From: CALINF01 sp039990395
GTDB lineage: Bacteria > Pseudomonadota > Gammaproteobacteria > Pseudomonadales > Halieaceae
Assembly: GCA_039990395.1 (NCBI GenBank)
Contig: JBDXFZ010000146.1
Coordinates: 1,116,001-1,180,000 of the forward strand
Direction: 5' to 3'
DNA: 64,000 nt
Position numbers and translations under genes: made by a program. Under the pieces are notes generated by a model that made no database searches, was not told where the DNA came from, and saw only the letters and a program-made list of their open reading frames with translations. This document shows positions 42,734-51,697 of this stretch, one piece after another (the first letter of the stretch is position 1; every line of letters begins with the position of its first letter).

Positions 42734-43942
42734 TTAGCCAGAATTGGCCGAGAGCTCAATTTCCACCGCAGTTTTACTGTCGCCAGGCACTAACGGTCCC
42801 GCCTGACCAAGAAACGTCGCGCCTGCTTCACCAGGGCTGCCGTCCGGTGATACCTGCACGATCACCAGCACCTCATCAGCATCGGACAGCTTCTGCCCTG
42901 CCATTGAATTGGAGTCATCCAGCCGTAGCGTAAGAGGTAGCTGACCCGCCGATAGTCTTTGCACAGCGATGGGCATTCGGCTGTCAGAAGCTGCATTGCG
43001 CGCCAGTACGAATACCGTGTCGGCTGCGGTAAAGTTAGCGCCCTGCGGCATGCGGATGCTGACCGTCACGCCAGTGCTGTCGCTAACCGGCTCCACTGAC
43101 TCCACTGCTGGCGACTCCGCCGCCGGCTGAGCAACTTCACCAAGACTGGCACGTGCGCGCTCGATAACACCCGCTATCATAGTGGCGCTCTGAGAACCGG
43201 GAGTTTCCATGGCCAACAGGCGCTCCCAATATTCTATCGCCGCGCGGTACTGCCCTTGCTCAAATGACGCCATTCCCAGCAAACCCAACGCTGTGCGCTG
43301 GTGTGGATTAATGGCCAAGGCGCGTTCCGCCAGTACGCGGGCACTGTCACTCAACTGCCGGTCAGCCGCCAAAAACTCAGCCTGCGCTGCATACGCCAGC
43401 GCCTGTGCATCTTCAGGAGCCTGCTCCGCGAGCGCAGAGTAGGTGCCGGCGGCACGGGAGTAATCGCCTTGACCCATGTAGTAGCGACCCAACAGAGCCA
43501 CATAATGTAGATTTTCCGGTCGCTGTGCCGAACGCTCCTGGACTGCATCAATCAACGCCTGCATGTCTGCAGGATCACTATTGGCGTCAACCGTTTGCAG
43601 CTGCTCGTTAATTCGCACGTCAGCGGCAGCGCCAAGATAGTAGTACAGCCCAGTGGCCATGAGGCCTATCACTGGCAGCAACAACCAGACGGGAAACGAC
43701 TGAGACTCAGACAAGCTTGCCTGCTGGCGCGCTTGCTGCGCGTCCTCAAGTAGGCGTAACTGGATGTCGTCTTCCAGTTCGCTACTACTAGAGGCTTCAA
43801 GCTCGGCCTTGCGCAGTCGGTACCATTCACGGTTTGCCTCTTCCAAATCCTGTTGCGAACCGAAACGGCTACGTCGGGGGAACAGGTAGAACAGTCCGCT
43901 AAACAGAATGAGTCCCGCACACGCTATAACAAAAGTGATCAA
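42734..43942 (-). CDS. ccmI: cytochrome c maturation protein CcmI
   Basis: A 402-residue membrane protein that delivers apocytochrome c to the haem ligation complex. Two N-terminal helices (about 1-20 and 93-112) flank a cytoplasmic leucine-zipper-like segment (about 30-85). The periplasmic part contains TPR-like repeats (for example LHYVALLGRYYMGQGDYSRA and FEQGQYRAAIEYWERLLAME) and a C-terminal beta-rich domain as in CycH. It overlaps ccmH by 4 bp and is the last gene of the operon. Confidence 0.93.
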   Translation of the reverse strand: MITFVIACAGLILFSGLFYLFPRRSRFGSQQDLEEANREWYRLRKAELEASSSSELEDDIQLRLLEDAQQARQQASLSESQSFPVWLLLPVIGLMATGLYYYLGAAADVRINEQLQTVDANSDPADMQALIDAVQERSAQRPENLHYVALLGRYYMGQGDYSRAAGTYSALAEQAPEDAQALAYAAQAEFLAADRQLSDSARVLAERALAINPHQRTALGLLGMASFEQGQYRAAIEYWERLLAMETPGSQSATMIAGVIERARASLGEVAQPAAESPAVESVEPVSDSTGVTVSIRMPQGANFTAADTVFVLARNAASDSRMPIAVQRLSAGQLPLTLRLDDSNSMAGQKLSDADEVLVIVQVSPDGSPGEAGATFLGQAGPLVPGDSKTAVEIELSANSG

Positions 43943-44418
43943 GCCTTCTTCTCCGCGGCATCAACTAAACTGCGCAACTGATCCTTGTCAGACGCACTCA
44001 GTGACTCCAGTGCGACTGCATCACCTCGACGACGCACAGTCAGGATCAGCAAACCAAAACCTCCAAGCAACAGTATCACCGGTGCCAGCCACAGCGCTGC
44101 AGTGGCGGAGTCGAAGCTGGGGCGATAGCGCACGAACTCACCATAGCGCGCCACCATGTAGTCCAGTATCTCTTGATCGGTAGAGCCCTTCTCTAGCTGC
44201 TCATAAAGCAGTTTGCGCAAATCCTGAGCTATGGGCGCATTAGAGTCTGCGATGTTCTGGTTTTGACATTTTGGACAGCGAAGCTCAGCGCTGAGGCTCT
44301 GATACCTTTCCTCCAACGCAGGCGATGAAAATTCATAGGTTTCTATCACCGCTTCGGCGGACACTGCGGCAAGCGCGCTCCAAACAATCAATAATGCTAC
44401 ATGCAGTCGCTTCATCAA
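43939..44418 (-). CDS. ccmH: cytochrome c maturation thiol protein CcmH (CcmL)
   Basis: A 159-residue membrane-anchored thioredoxin-like partner in the haem ligation step. A signal peptide (ending near AVSAEA) leads into the active-site motif LRCPKCQNQNI with Cys48 and Cys51. A C-terminal membrane helix (about 110-130, ALWLAPVILLLGGFGLLIL) anchors it. The short form without the CcmI-like extension agrees with a separate ccmI gene. It overlaps both neighbours by 4 bp. Confidence 0.95.
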   Translation of the reverse strand: MMKRLHVALLIVWSALAAVSAEAVIETYEFSSPALEERYQSLSAELRCPKCQNQNIADSNAPIAQDLRKLLYEQLEKGSTDQEILDYMVARYGEFVRYRPSFDSATAALWLAPVILLLGGFGLLILTVRRRGDAVALESLSASDKDQLRSLVDAAEKKA

Positions 44419-44954
44419 TTTATCTCCGCCGCAGTCAACTCAAGCACAATGGGTTCAAGTATGGAGCGCCAGACACGCTCATCGACCACGCCCACATGGC
44501 GGTACCTGATCACGCCGCTGGCATCCACAACGTAAGTCTCTGGCGCGCCATAAACGCCCAGATCCAGGCCCAGCGTACCGTCTCTGTCGGCGATATTAAC
44601 CGTGTAAGGGTTACCAAGATCCTGCAACCATTGCAGCGCTGCGGCATCTTCGTCCTTATAGTTCACTCCCACAATAGGCACACCGGCATCTGCAAGCTGT
44701 TGCAGGTACGGATGCTCCACCCGGCAGGAGACACACCAGGTAGCCCAAACGTTAAATAAGCTGATCTGCCCGGTAACGTCTTCACGTGACAGCATGCGCT
44801 GCTCACCCAAACTGGCCAGCTCAAAGTCGGGGAGCGGTTTATCAATCAGCGCGGAGGGCATCTCGCGAGGATCAAGCGATAGCCCTCTGAACAAGAGAAG
44901 CGCCAGCAGAGCAAATATGAAGAGCGGCGCAAACAGCTTAAGCCTTGGCGCCAT
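44415..44954 (-). CDS. ccmG: thiol:disulfide interchange protein CcmG (DsbE)
   Basis: A thioredoxin-fold protein anchored by one N-terminal helix (about 5-24) that keeps apocytochrome c or CcmH thiols reduced. The active site WATWCVSC has Cys74 and Cys77, followed by the family cis-Pro segment YGAPETYVVD. I placed the start at 44954 (MAPRLKLF), giving 179 residues, although ATGs at 44960 and 44987 are in frame; the longer N-terminus lies inside ccmF and is not conserved. It overlaps the ccmF end by 17 bp. Confidence 0.93.
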   Translation of the reverse strand: MAPRLKLFAPLFIFALLALLLFRGLSLDPREMPSALIDKPLPDFELASLGEQRMLSREDVTGQISLFNVWATWCVSCRVEHPYLQQLADAGVPIVGVNYKDEDAAALQWLQDLGNPYTVNIADRDGTLGLDLGVYGAPETYVVDASGVIRYRHVGVVDERVWRSILEPIVLELTAAEIN

Positions 44955-46926
44955 GAGCATACTCCTGCACGGTGGGCGCAGACACACGACTACGTACCCG
45001 TCGATAACGTTTGTCTGCCACGGTCACAAAGGCCCCTAGACCCATAAATATGGCCCCCAGCCACATCCATCGCACCATTGGCTTGTAGTGCAGTCGAATG
45101 GCCCAGGCTCCGTCTTCACCTACTGGCTCACCCATCGCAACAAAGAGATCACGCCATAGGCCGTCATCAATCGCCGCCTCTGTCATAATGCTTCCACTGG
45201 CGAGGTAGCGGCGCTTTTGTGGCGCAAGCTTGGCGATCTCTTTCCCGTCGTAGTGAACCGTAAAGCGGGCCTCATCGGCGACAAAATTGGGACCGCGAAA
45301 TGGCACTACCTCTTCGAAGGTGAAGCTGTAACCGGCCACGACATCAGTATCGCCAGGCGACATTTTAAGATCGTGTTCAACATTATATTGACTGGTTACA
45401 ACAACGCCGATCACAGTAGTTGCGAACCCGAGGTGCGCGATGAACATACCCCAGTAGCTGGGGGTTAATCGCTTGAGCCCCTGCAGGCGAGACGATGTAT
45501 TGCTCGTGCGATACGCCAAGTCTCGCAGCATGCCAAATAACAACCAGAATGCGAGCACCAGTGCCAGAGCAACCCAGACATTGTATTCAGTGGCGGTAAA
45601 GTACGGCAGGGTCACGCCGCAGACGACTGCCACAATCCCCGGCAGCAAGAGCTCCGCACGCCACCGCTTAGTGTCATCTTTCTTCCACCGTGATACCGGC
45701 CCAAGTCCCATAAACGGCATCAGTACCGCCATAAGAGGCACGAATACGATGTTAAAATACGGTGGACCCACGGAATACTTGCCCTGCCCCAGCGCATCCA
45801 TGATCAAAGGGAACAATGTTCCAAACAACACGGTGAGCGTAGCGGCCAGGAACACAACATTGTTAGTCAGCAGAAGGGACTCTCTGGAAATCCAGTTAAA
45901 ACTTACGCGACTACCAACAGATGGCGCTCTTAATGCGTAAAGCGTCAGCGAGCCACCGACAACAATCGCGAGGAAGATTAGAATAAACAGACCTCGCTCA
46001 GGGTCTGTCGCGAAAGCGTGCACAGAAGTGAGAACGCCTGAACGCACTAAGAATGTGCCAAGCAGGCTCAGTGAGAAGGCAAAAATTGCCAACAACACCG
46101 TCCAGCTCTTAAACAGACCGCGTTTCTCGGTAGCGGCCAGTGAATGGATGAGCGCGGTGCCTGCCAGCCAGGGCAAAAACGACGCATTTTCCACGGGGTC
46201 CCAGAACCACCATCCGCCCCAACCCAATTCGTAGTAGGCCCACCAACTGCCCAGCATGATGCCCAGGGTAAGGAAGGCCCACGCGACATTCGTCCAGGGG
46301 CGTGACCATTTCGCCCATGACGCATCCAGTCGACCGCCCAGCAACGCCGCTATCGCAAAGGCAAACGCCACGGAGAATCCCACATAGCCCATATAGAGGA
46401 GAGGTGGATGAATAATGAGACCCGGGTCCTGTAGCAATGGATTCAGATCCTGACCATCTGCCGGTGTGCCCGGCAGCAAGCGGGCAAAAGGATTAGAGGT
46501 GAATAGCGAAAACGAGGAAAAGCCCACGGAGATCGCCCCCATCACCGCCAACACGCGCGACAACATTAACAAGGGCAGTTCTCTGCTGAATATCGCTACG
46601 GCGCTCATCCAGAATGCGAGAATCAACACCCACAGCAACAGCGATCCCTCGTGATTGCCCCACACCGCAGAAAACTTGTACATGGATGGCAACAAACTGT
46701 TGCTGTTGTTAGCGACAACTTCAACCGAGAAATCATCCTGCAAAAAGGCAATCGACAGGCAGATAAAACTGATTGCTACGAACACCAGCACCCCAATAGC
46801 CAGACTGGGGGCGATAGCCATCGCCGTAGTATTTCCGCGCCATGCACCCCACAGAGGTACCACGGTAAGTGTCAGCGACAGACACAAGGCGATGATCAAT
46901 GCGAAGTGCCCCAGCTCTGGAATCAT
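44938..46926 (-). CDS. ccmF: cytochrome c haem lyase CcmF
   Basis: A 662-residue polytopic protein with about 15 predicted helices, the core of the haem ligation complex. It carries the WWD-type haem-handling domain (ELGWGGWWFWDPVENASFLP, about 225-245), periplasmic histidines (HEGSLLLW and IIHPPLLYMGYVG) and a large periplasmic loop near residues 510-610. The length is near that of E. coli CcmF (647). It is coupled by overlaps to ccmE (4 bp) and ccmG. Confidence 0.97.
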   Translation of the reverse strand: MIPELGHFALIIALCLSLTLTVVPLWGAWRGNTTAMAIAPSLAIGVLVFVAISFICLSIAFLQDDFSVEVVANNSNSLLPSMYKFSAVWGNHEGSLLLWVLILAFWMSAVAIFSRELPLLMLSRVLAVMGAISVGFSSFSLFTSNPFARLLPGTPADGQDLNPLLQDPGLIIHPPLLYMGYVGFSVAFAFAIAALLGGRLDASWAKWSRPWTNVAWAFLTLGIMLGSWWAYYELGWGGWWFWDPVENASFLPWLAGTALIHSLAATEKRGLFKSWTVLLAIFAFSLSLLGTFLVRSGVLTSVHAFATDPERGLFILIFLAIVVGGSLTLYALRAPSVGSRVSFNWISRESLLLTNNVVFLAATLTVLFGTLFPLIMDALGQGKYSVGPPYFNIVFVPLMAVLMPFMGLGPVSRWKKDDTKRWRAELLLPGIVAVVCGVTLPYFTATEYNVWVALALVLAFWLLFGMLRDLAYRTSNTSSRLQGLKRLTPSYWGMFIAHLGFATTVIGVVVTSQYNVEHDLKMSPGDTDVVAGYSFTFEEVVPFRGPNFVADEARFTVHYDGKEIAKLAPQKRRYLASGSIMTEAAIDDGLWRDLFVAMGEPVGEDGAWAIRLHYKPMVRWMWLGAIFMGLGAFVTVADKRYRRVRSRVSAPTVQEYAHGAKA

Positions 46927-47372
46927 ATCTTGTTCCCCTTGAGGTCGTGGCCAGATTTTTCCAGCGCATCGGCTACTTCCGGCGGCATGTAGTTTTCATC
47001 GTGCTTGGCAAGTACTTCACTAGCCTCGAGTACGCCTGAGTCATTCAATACTCCCGACGCCACGGCCCCCTGCCCTTCATCGAACAGGTCTGGCAGGATT
47101 CCGGTGTAGACAACCGGTACCGTTGCCTGGAAATCGGTGACCTCGAATCTGATCTCAAGGCTATCACTGCTGCGCTGCACACTGCCCTCCTTAACCATTC
47201 CGCCAACACGAATCGGCGTGCCCACAGGCGCTTTACCTGCGGCAACTTCGGCGGGAGGGAAGAACAGATTTATATTCCCGCTAAGCGCGTACACCATCAG
47301 ACCGATTGCGGCACTGGAAAACACAACCACGAACAACACGATCATTAATCGCTGTTTGCGTACTGGGTGCAT
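46923..47372 (-). CDS. ccmE: haem chaperone CcmE
   Basis: A 149-residue periplasmic haem carrier with one N-terminal anchor helix (about 9-30) and an OB-fold body (IRVGGMVKEGSV, FEVTDFQATVPVVYTGILPDLF). The covalent haem-binding motif LAKHDENYMP gives His124 and Tyr128 (HxxxY form). It passes haem from CcmC to CcmF. Its start overlaps the ccmD stop by one base and its end overlaps ccmF by four. Confidence 0.97.
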   Translation of the reverse strand: MHPVRKQRLMIVLFVVVFSSAAIGLMVYALSGNINLFFPPAEVAAGKAPVGTPIRVGGMVKEGSVQRSSDSLEIRFEVTDFQATVPVVYTGILPDLFDEGQGAVASGVLNDSGVLEASEVLAKHDENYMPPEVADALEKSGHDLKGNKI

Positions 47373-47599
47373 CAGTTTTCTCCTGGGGATGTGACGGTTG
47401 GACCTTCACTTTCATGCAGAGCAGCGGCATGGGCCTCGCGACGCAGCTCCCCTGCTATCTGAAGTTTCAAACTCCGTTGCCGCAGCCTGGGTAGCAGTAA
47501 TAAATACACTATCACCAGCAAACTGATGAAATACGCTGACCAGACATAGCCTCCGTGACCCGCCATGTCTATCGCTGCTGAAACGCTGTCAAAGTACAT
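47372..47599 (-). CDS. ccmD: small membrane protein CcmD
   Basis: A 75-residue protein with one membrane helix (about 18-38, VWSAYFISLLVIVYLLLL) and a basic cytoplasmic tail. The N-terminal MAGHGGYVWSAY is the CcmD hallmark. The ATG at 47599 was chosen because it lies just past the ccmC stop and gives the family length; an in-frame ATG at 47665 would extend into ccmC. CcmD helps release haem-loaded CcmE from the CcmABC complex. Confidence 0.9.
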   Translation of the reverse strand: MYFDSVSAAIDMAGHGGYVWSAYFISLLVIVYLLLLPRLRQRSLKLQIAGELRREAHAAALHESEGPTVTSPGEN

Positions 47600-47606
47600 C
47601 GTCAGA

Positions 47607-48341
47607 TTATCCACCCACCAATTTACGTACCCACTTGGTACGCGATTCGCGCGCGAGAATTTCAACGCGCATATTCATTAGCATGGCGCAGGTAAACAAG
47701 CCATAGAACGCGACAATCATCAATAACAACGGGTAGAACATGCTGGGATCAATCGTCGATTCGTCGGTAAACTTGATCGTCGCTGGCTGATGCAGGCTAT
47801 ACCACCAGTCTACCGATTTGTAGATTATTGGGATATTGACAGTACCGACCAGACTCAACACGGCGCACGCCTTGCTGGCTGCTGCTTTATTGTCAAACGC
47901 TTCGTACAGCGCGACAACACCGAGATACAAGAAGAGTAGTATCAGCATGGAGGTGACCCTAGCATCCCATACCCACCACGTTCCCCAGGTGGGCTTACCC
48001 CAGATTGAACCTGTAACCAATGCCAGAAAAGTGAGCGCCGCCCCAATGGGCGCACAACTCTTCATGGCGATATCGGCCATTTTCATGCGCCAGATAAGGC
48101 TGACTGCGCCTGCTATCGCCATCACGTAGTAACCCGCAAGGGCCACCACGGCAGCTGGAACGTGAATGTAGATGATTCGATAGCTGTTGCCCTGACGAAA
48201 GTCGGGACTGGTGTAAAGCAGGCCCCAGCAGATACCCACCGCAAGCGCGATCAGCGTGATCGGCACCAGCCAGCGCAAAATTGAGCCAGCAATACCGTAC
48301 AACCAAGGAGGAGAACCCAATTTATGAAAGAACGACCACAT
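47607..48341 (-). CDS. ccmC: haem-handling membrane protein CcmC
   Basis: A 244-residue protein with six predicted helices. It has the tryptophan-rich WWD motif (WGKPTWGTWWVWDARVTS, about 123-140) and the flanking periplasmic histidines (IIYIHVPAAVVAL, and a second His near 180 in DWWYSLHQPATI). It loads haem onto CcmE. It lies 35 bp after ccmB and 7 bp before ccmD. Confidence 0.97.
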   Translation of the reverse strand: MWSFFHKLGSPPWLYGIAGSILRWLVPITLIALAVGICWGLLYTSPDFRQGNSYRIIYIHVPAAVVALAGYYVMAIAGAVSLIWRMKMADIAMKSCAPIGAALTFLALVTGSIWGKPTWGTWWVWDARVTSMLILLFLYLGVVALYEAFDNKAAASKACAVLSLVGTVNIPIIYKSVDWWYSLHQPATIKFTDESTIDPSMFYPLLLMIVAFYGLFTCAMLMNMRVEILARESRTKWVRKLVGG

Positions 48342-48376
48342 ATCTCACCGATTATAACCGCACTCGCAACGCAAAC

Positions 48377-49063
48377 CTAAGCATCAACGCTGATTCTTAG
48401 GCCGGCGGCAATGGCCAAAGGTGCCAGAGCAATTGCCAGACTGAGCATCGCACCCAATATGGCCAGGTAGGGCCCCGCGTCAGCCCCCGTAACGGCAGCT
48501 TGCACAGCTGCGCTGCCGAATATCAACACAGGCATATAAAAGGGCAGAATCAACAGGGAAATCAGCATGCCGCCGCGCTTCAATCCTACGGTCAGCGAAG
48601 CCCCTATACCGCCAATCAGGCTAAGCACGCCGCTACCCAGCAACAAACTGAGCGCTAGCGTAAGCATCGCATTGCCAGGCAAGCCCAACATCCCTGCAAA
48701 CAGGGGTGATACTAATGCCAGCAAGACTCCGGTAATGAGCCAATGTGCAAAAATATAAGACAGCGCGGCGGCATAAAGCGGCTGAGGAGCCAACAATAGT
48801 TGCTCCAGACTGCCATCGTCAAAATCGCTGCGAAATACTGCGTCAGAGCTGAGCAGGTTCGCCAAAAGTGCAATAATCCATAGAATGCCGGGCGCAAATC
48901 TTGCCAACTGATCTGGTGCAGGCCCCAACCCCAGTGGGAACAGCGCCACTACCATGGCAAAGAACAACAGTGGGTTCCCTATTTCCAGAGGACGCCTTAC
49001 GGCCAGCACCAACTGCCGACGCACCAACCTTGCGCAGAATCGGAAAGTAGTCGGTGCGCTCAC
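48377..49063 (-). CDS. ccmB: cytochrome c maturation ABC permease CcmB
   Basis: A 228-residue integral membrane protein with six predicted helices. The segments RRPLEIGNPLLFFAMVVALFPLG (split here, N-terminal) and SSDAVFRSDFDDGSLEQLLLAP are conserved in CcmB, the latter near the coupling region facing CcmA. With CcmA it forms the ABC part that frees haem-CcmE. It overlaps ccmA by 4 bp. Confidence 0.96.
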   Translation of the reverse strand: MSAPTTFRFCARLVRRQLVLAVRRPLEIGNPLLFFAMVVALFPLGLGPAPDQLARFAPGILWIIALLANLLSSDAVFRSDFDDGSLEQLLLAPQPLYAAALSYIFAHWLITGVLLALVSPLFAGMLGLPGNAMLTLALSLLLGSGVLSLIGGIGASLTVGLKRGGMLISLLILPFYMPVLIFGSAAVQAAVTGADAGPYLAILGAMLSLAIALAPLAIAAGLRISVDA

Positions 49064-49674
49064 TGTAACCCCGCGCTCAGACTGAGGCGGCTCAGTGGAT
49101 AGCTTACCTGTAGTGACTGATGGGAGGTGATGATCACGGCGCCGCCTGCGCTGACATGCTTCACCATTAAGCGCTCTAGTTCGGCAACGCCTTTTTGATC
49201 AATGGCGGCAAAGGGCTCGTCCAACAGCCATAGCGGGCTACTCGAAAGATACAACCGCGCCAGATTAACGCGCCGGTGCTGACCAGCGGACAATGTGTGA
49301 CTTGATACATCCTCGTATCCGGTCAGACCCACATGAGCCAGTGCTTGTTCGATATCGGCGTTTGCGTACTCACCCTCTCCCGCAGCGTGCCACGCCAAAT
49401 TTTCGCGCGGTGTCAGCAGCTGCTTCACGCCTGCCTGGTGACCCAGGTATAGCAATGAAGATTGGCGCGTAATATTGCCCTCGAACCCATATCGGGAGAG
49501 CCCCGCAAGTATCCGCAGCAAGCTCGTTTTTCCGGCGCCATTAGCGCCGTCCACCTGAATCAGCTGACCGGCGCAAACAGCGAAGCTGAGGCCGTCAAAC
49601 AATTGCCGACCACCGCGTTCCAGCGACAGCGATTGCGCCGCCAGTAGGGTCTCACCTGCGGTGGCGGAACTCAT
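49060..49674 (-). CDS. ccmA: cytochrome c maturation ABC ATPase CcmA
   Basis: A 204-residue ABC ATPase. Walker A GANGAGKTS is at about 44-52, the signature is TLSAGQHRRVNLARL, and Walker B is WLLDEPFAAID. This short, single-domain form is normal for CcmA. It starts 2 bp after the ttcA stop, an unusual coupling to a tRNA-modification gene, and overlaps ccmB by 4 bp. It energises haem-CcmE release at the inner membrane. Confidence 0.96.
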   Translation of the reverse strand: MSSATAGETLLAAQSLSLERGGRQLFDGLSFAVCAGQLIQVDGANGAGKTSLLRILAGLSRYGFEGNITRQSSLLYLGHQAGVKQLLTPRENLAWHAAGEGEYANADIEQALAHVGLTGYEDVSSHTLSAGQHRRVNLARLYLSSSPLWLLDEPFAAIDQKGVAELERLMVKHVSAGGAVIITSHQSLQVSYPLSRLSLSAGLQ

Positions 49675-49676
49675 CG

Positions 49677-50519
49677 CTAAAGGTTAACAACCCGAATCGA
49701 GGGTAAGTGCAGGTCTGTATCCAAATCGACGCGCAGATTGGAAAAATCAAACAAATCGACATCGGCTAACTGAGAGGGCGACACGTTACGAATCGCCCGG
49801 AAGATCGTCTCCGTTCTACCCGGATACTGGCGCTCCCACTCCGCTAGCATTTTCTTGATCTGCACCCGCTGCAGATTATCCTGAGAACCGCATAGGTTGC
49901 AGGGGATGATAGGGAACTCTTTATATTGGGCGTAACGGGCCAGGTCTTCTTCCTTGCAATACGCCATCGGCCGAATCACCACATTACGCTTGTCGTCAGA
50001 CAGCAGCTTCGGCGGCATGGCTTTAAGACTACCGCCAAAGAACATATTCAAGAACAATGTCTCAACAATGTCGTCGCGATGATGACCCAGCGCAATCTTA
50101 TTAGCTCCGATATCCTGAGCGAAACCGTACAAACTGCCTCTGCGAAGGCGAGAGCACAAACCGCAGGTCGTCTTACCTTCGGGTATAACTTGTTTGACGA
50201 CGCTATAGGTGTCTTTTTCCAGAATATAAAAGGGAATCCCCTTCTTCTCCAGGTAAGCAGGCAATACATGCTCAGGAAAGCCAGGTTGTTTCTGATCGAG
50301 ATTGACAGCCACAAGCTCAAAATCAACAGGCGCACTCTTGCGTAAGCTCATAAGCATGTCGAGCATTGCGTAAGAGTCCTTACCACCCGACAAGCACACC
50401 ATGATTCGATCGCCGTTCTCAATCATGTTGTAATCGACAACTGCGTTGCCAGCGTTGCGGCGAAGCCGCTTCTGCAACTTGTTGAACTCGGTTTTTTCTT
50501 TGCGCTCTAGCTCTCGCAC
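49677..50519 (-). CDS. ttcA: tRNA 2-thiocytidine synthetase TtcA
   Basis: A 280-residue PP-loop enzyme that thiolates cytidine-32 of certain tRNAs. The PP-loop motif SGGKDS is at 44-49. The three [4Fe-4S]-binding cysteines are Cys119 and Cys122 (TCGLC) and Cys207 (IIPCNLCGSQ). The length and the ALGHHRDDIVETLFLNMFFGG segment are typical. It is the first gene before ccmA, two bases away, so its transcript likely continues into the ccm operon. Confidence 0.95.
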   Translation of the reverse strand: MRELERKEKTEFNKLQKRLRRNAGNAVVDYNMIENGDRIMVCLSGGKDSYAMLDMLMSLRKSAPVDFELVAVNLDQKQPGFPEHVLPAYLEKKGIPFYILEKDTYSVVKQVIPEGKTTCGLCSRLRRGSLYGFAQDIGANKIALGHHRDDIVETLFLNMFFGGSLKAMPPKLLSDDKRNVVIRPMAYCKEEDLARYAQYKEFPIIPCNLCGSQDNLQRVQIKKMLAEWERQYPGRTETIFRAIRNVSPSQLADVDLFDFSNLRVDLDTDLHLPSIRVVNL

Positions 50520-50704
50520 GGCAGGTTCGCTGTCACTGGTTACAATTTGCGCGAAGTTTACAGGCCTGCACGAGGCTTAGTCCAGCGTACGGGGCAAACG
50601 GCTGATCATAGGCAGAGGCTGCCAGTCCCTTGTTTTTTACCGCATTAGCTAAGACAATGAGCGCCCTCAAAACACCACCAATCTTGCATCAGGAAGGAAA
50701 ACTC

Positions 50705-51685
50705 ATGAAACAAGCCGTTCGCGTAACTGTAACCGGTGCTGCAGGCCAGATTGGCTATGCATTGCTATTTCGCATTGCTTCAGGCGCCATGCTGGGCGAT
50801 GACCAGCCCGTGATACTGCAACTGCTGGACATCACGCCAGCGATGGACGCTCTCGAGGGCGTGCGCATGGAGCTTGACGACTGCGCTTTCCCATTGCTGG
50901 AAGGCGTGGTGTGTACAGACGATCCCAACGTCGGATTCAAAGACGCCGACTACGCCCTGCTTGTTGGTGCCCGACCCCGTGGCCCCGGCATGGAGCGCAA
51001 AGACCTGCTGGAAGCCAACGCCGCCATCTTCTCGGTTCAAGGCAAGGCAATCAACGACAACGCCAGCAAGCACATCAAAGTACTGGTAGTCGGAAACCCA
51101 GCCAATACCAATGCATTGATCACGCAGCGCAATGCACCCGACATCGATCCGCGCAACTTTACGGCCATGATGCGTCTGGATCACAATCGCGCGAAAACGC
51201 AAATTGCCCAGAAAACGGGGACCACTGTTAAAGATGTCGCGCACATGACTGTCTGGGGTAATCACTCTGCCACTCAGTACCCGGATCTGTTTAACGCGGT
51301 TGTTGATGGTAAGCCTGCTATCGATCTTGTCGAACAGGACTGGTATGAAAATGACTTCATTCCCACCGTGCAGCAGCGCGGCGCCGCTATTATTAAGGCG
51401 CGCGGTGCTTCATCGGCTGCTTCTGCCGCCAACGCTGCTATCGACCACGTTCGCAATTGGGCGTTAGGTACGCAGGGAGACGACTGGGTATCAATGGGTG
51501 TGTACTCAGATGGATCCTACGGTATAACCGAAGGCCTCATTTACTCATTCCCATGTCGCTGCACCGATGGTGACTGGAGCATCGTACAGGGTGTTGAGGT
51601 TGGGGAGTTCAGCCAGGCTCGCATGGAAGCCACACAGCAGGAGCTAACGGAGGAACGCGACGCCGTTGCGCACCTGCTGCCATAG
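50705..51685 (+). CDS. mdh: malate dehydrogenase (NAD)
   Basis: A 326-residue enzyme oxidising malate to oxaloacetate. The NAD motif TVTGAAGQIGYALL is at 8-21. Substrate-binding arginines are in VGARPRGPGMERKDLL (Arg91, Arg97) and RLDHNRAKTQ (Arg162). The catalytic pair is Asp159 and His187 (WGNHSATQYPD). It belongs to the cytosolic-type/group 2 MDH. I start at 50705, where GGAAGGA stands at proper spacing and the conserved N-terminus MKQAVRVTVTG begins, not at the ATG 25 codons upstream. A TetR gene follows after 12 bp. Confidence 0.96.
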   Translation: MKQAVRVTVTGAAGQIGYALLFRIASGAMLGDDQPVILQLLDITPAMDALEGVRMELDDCAFPLLEGVVCTDDPNVGFKDADYALLVGARPRGPGMERKDLLEANAAIFSVQGKAINDNASKHIKVLVVGNPANTNALITQRNAPDIDPRNFTAMMRLDHNRAKTQIAQKTGTTVKDVAHMTVWGNHSATQYPDLFNAVVDGKPAIDLVEQDWYENDFIPTVQQRGAAIIKARGASSAASAANAAIDHVRNWALGTQGDDWVSMGVYSDGSYGITEGLIYSFPCRCTDGDWSIVQGVEVGEFSQARMEATQQELTEERDAVAHLLP

Positions 51686-51697
51686 TCTGGTGAACTG

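Noticed and set aside
50611..50623. GGCAG-AGG-CTGCC hairpin followed by a T-rich stretch upstream of mdh
   Set aside because: It looks like a terminator on the plus strand, but no plus-strand gene lies upstream of it, and the 5-bp stem is too short to support a call.
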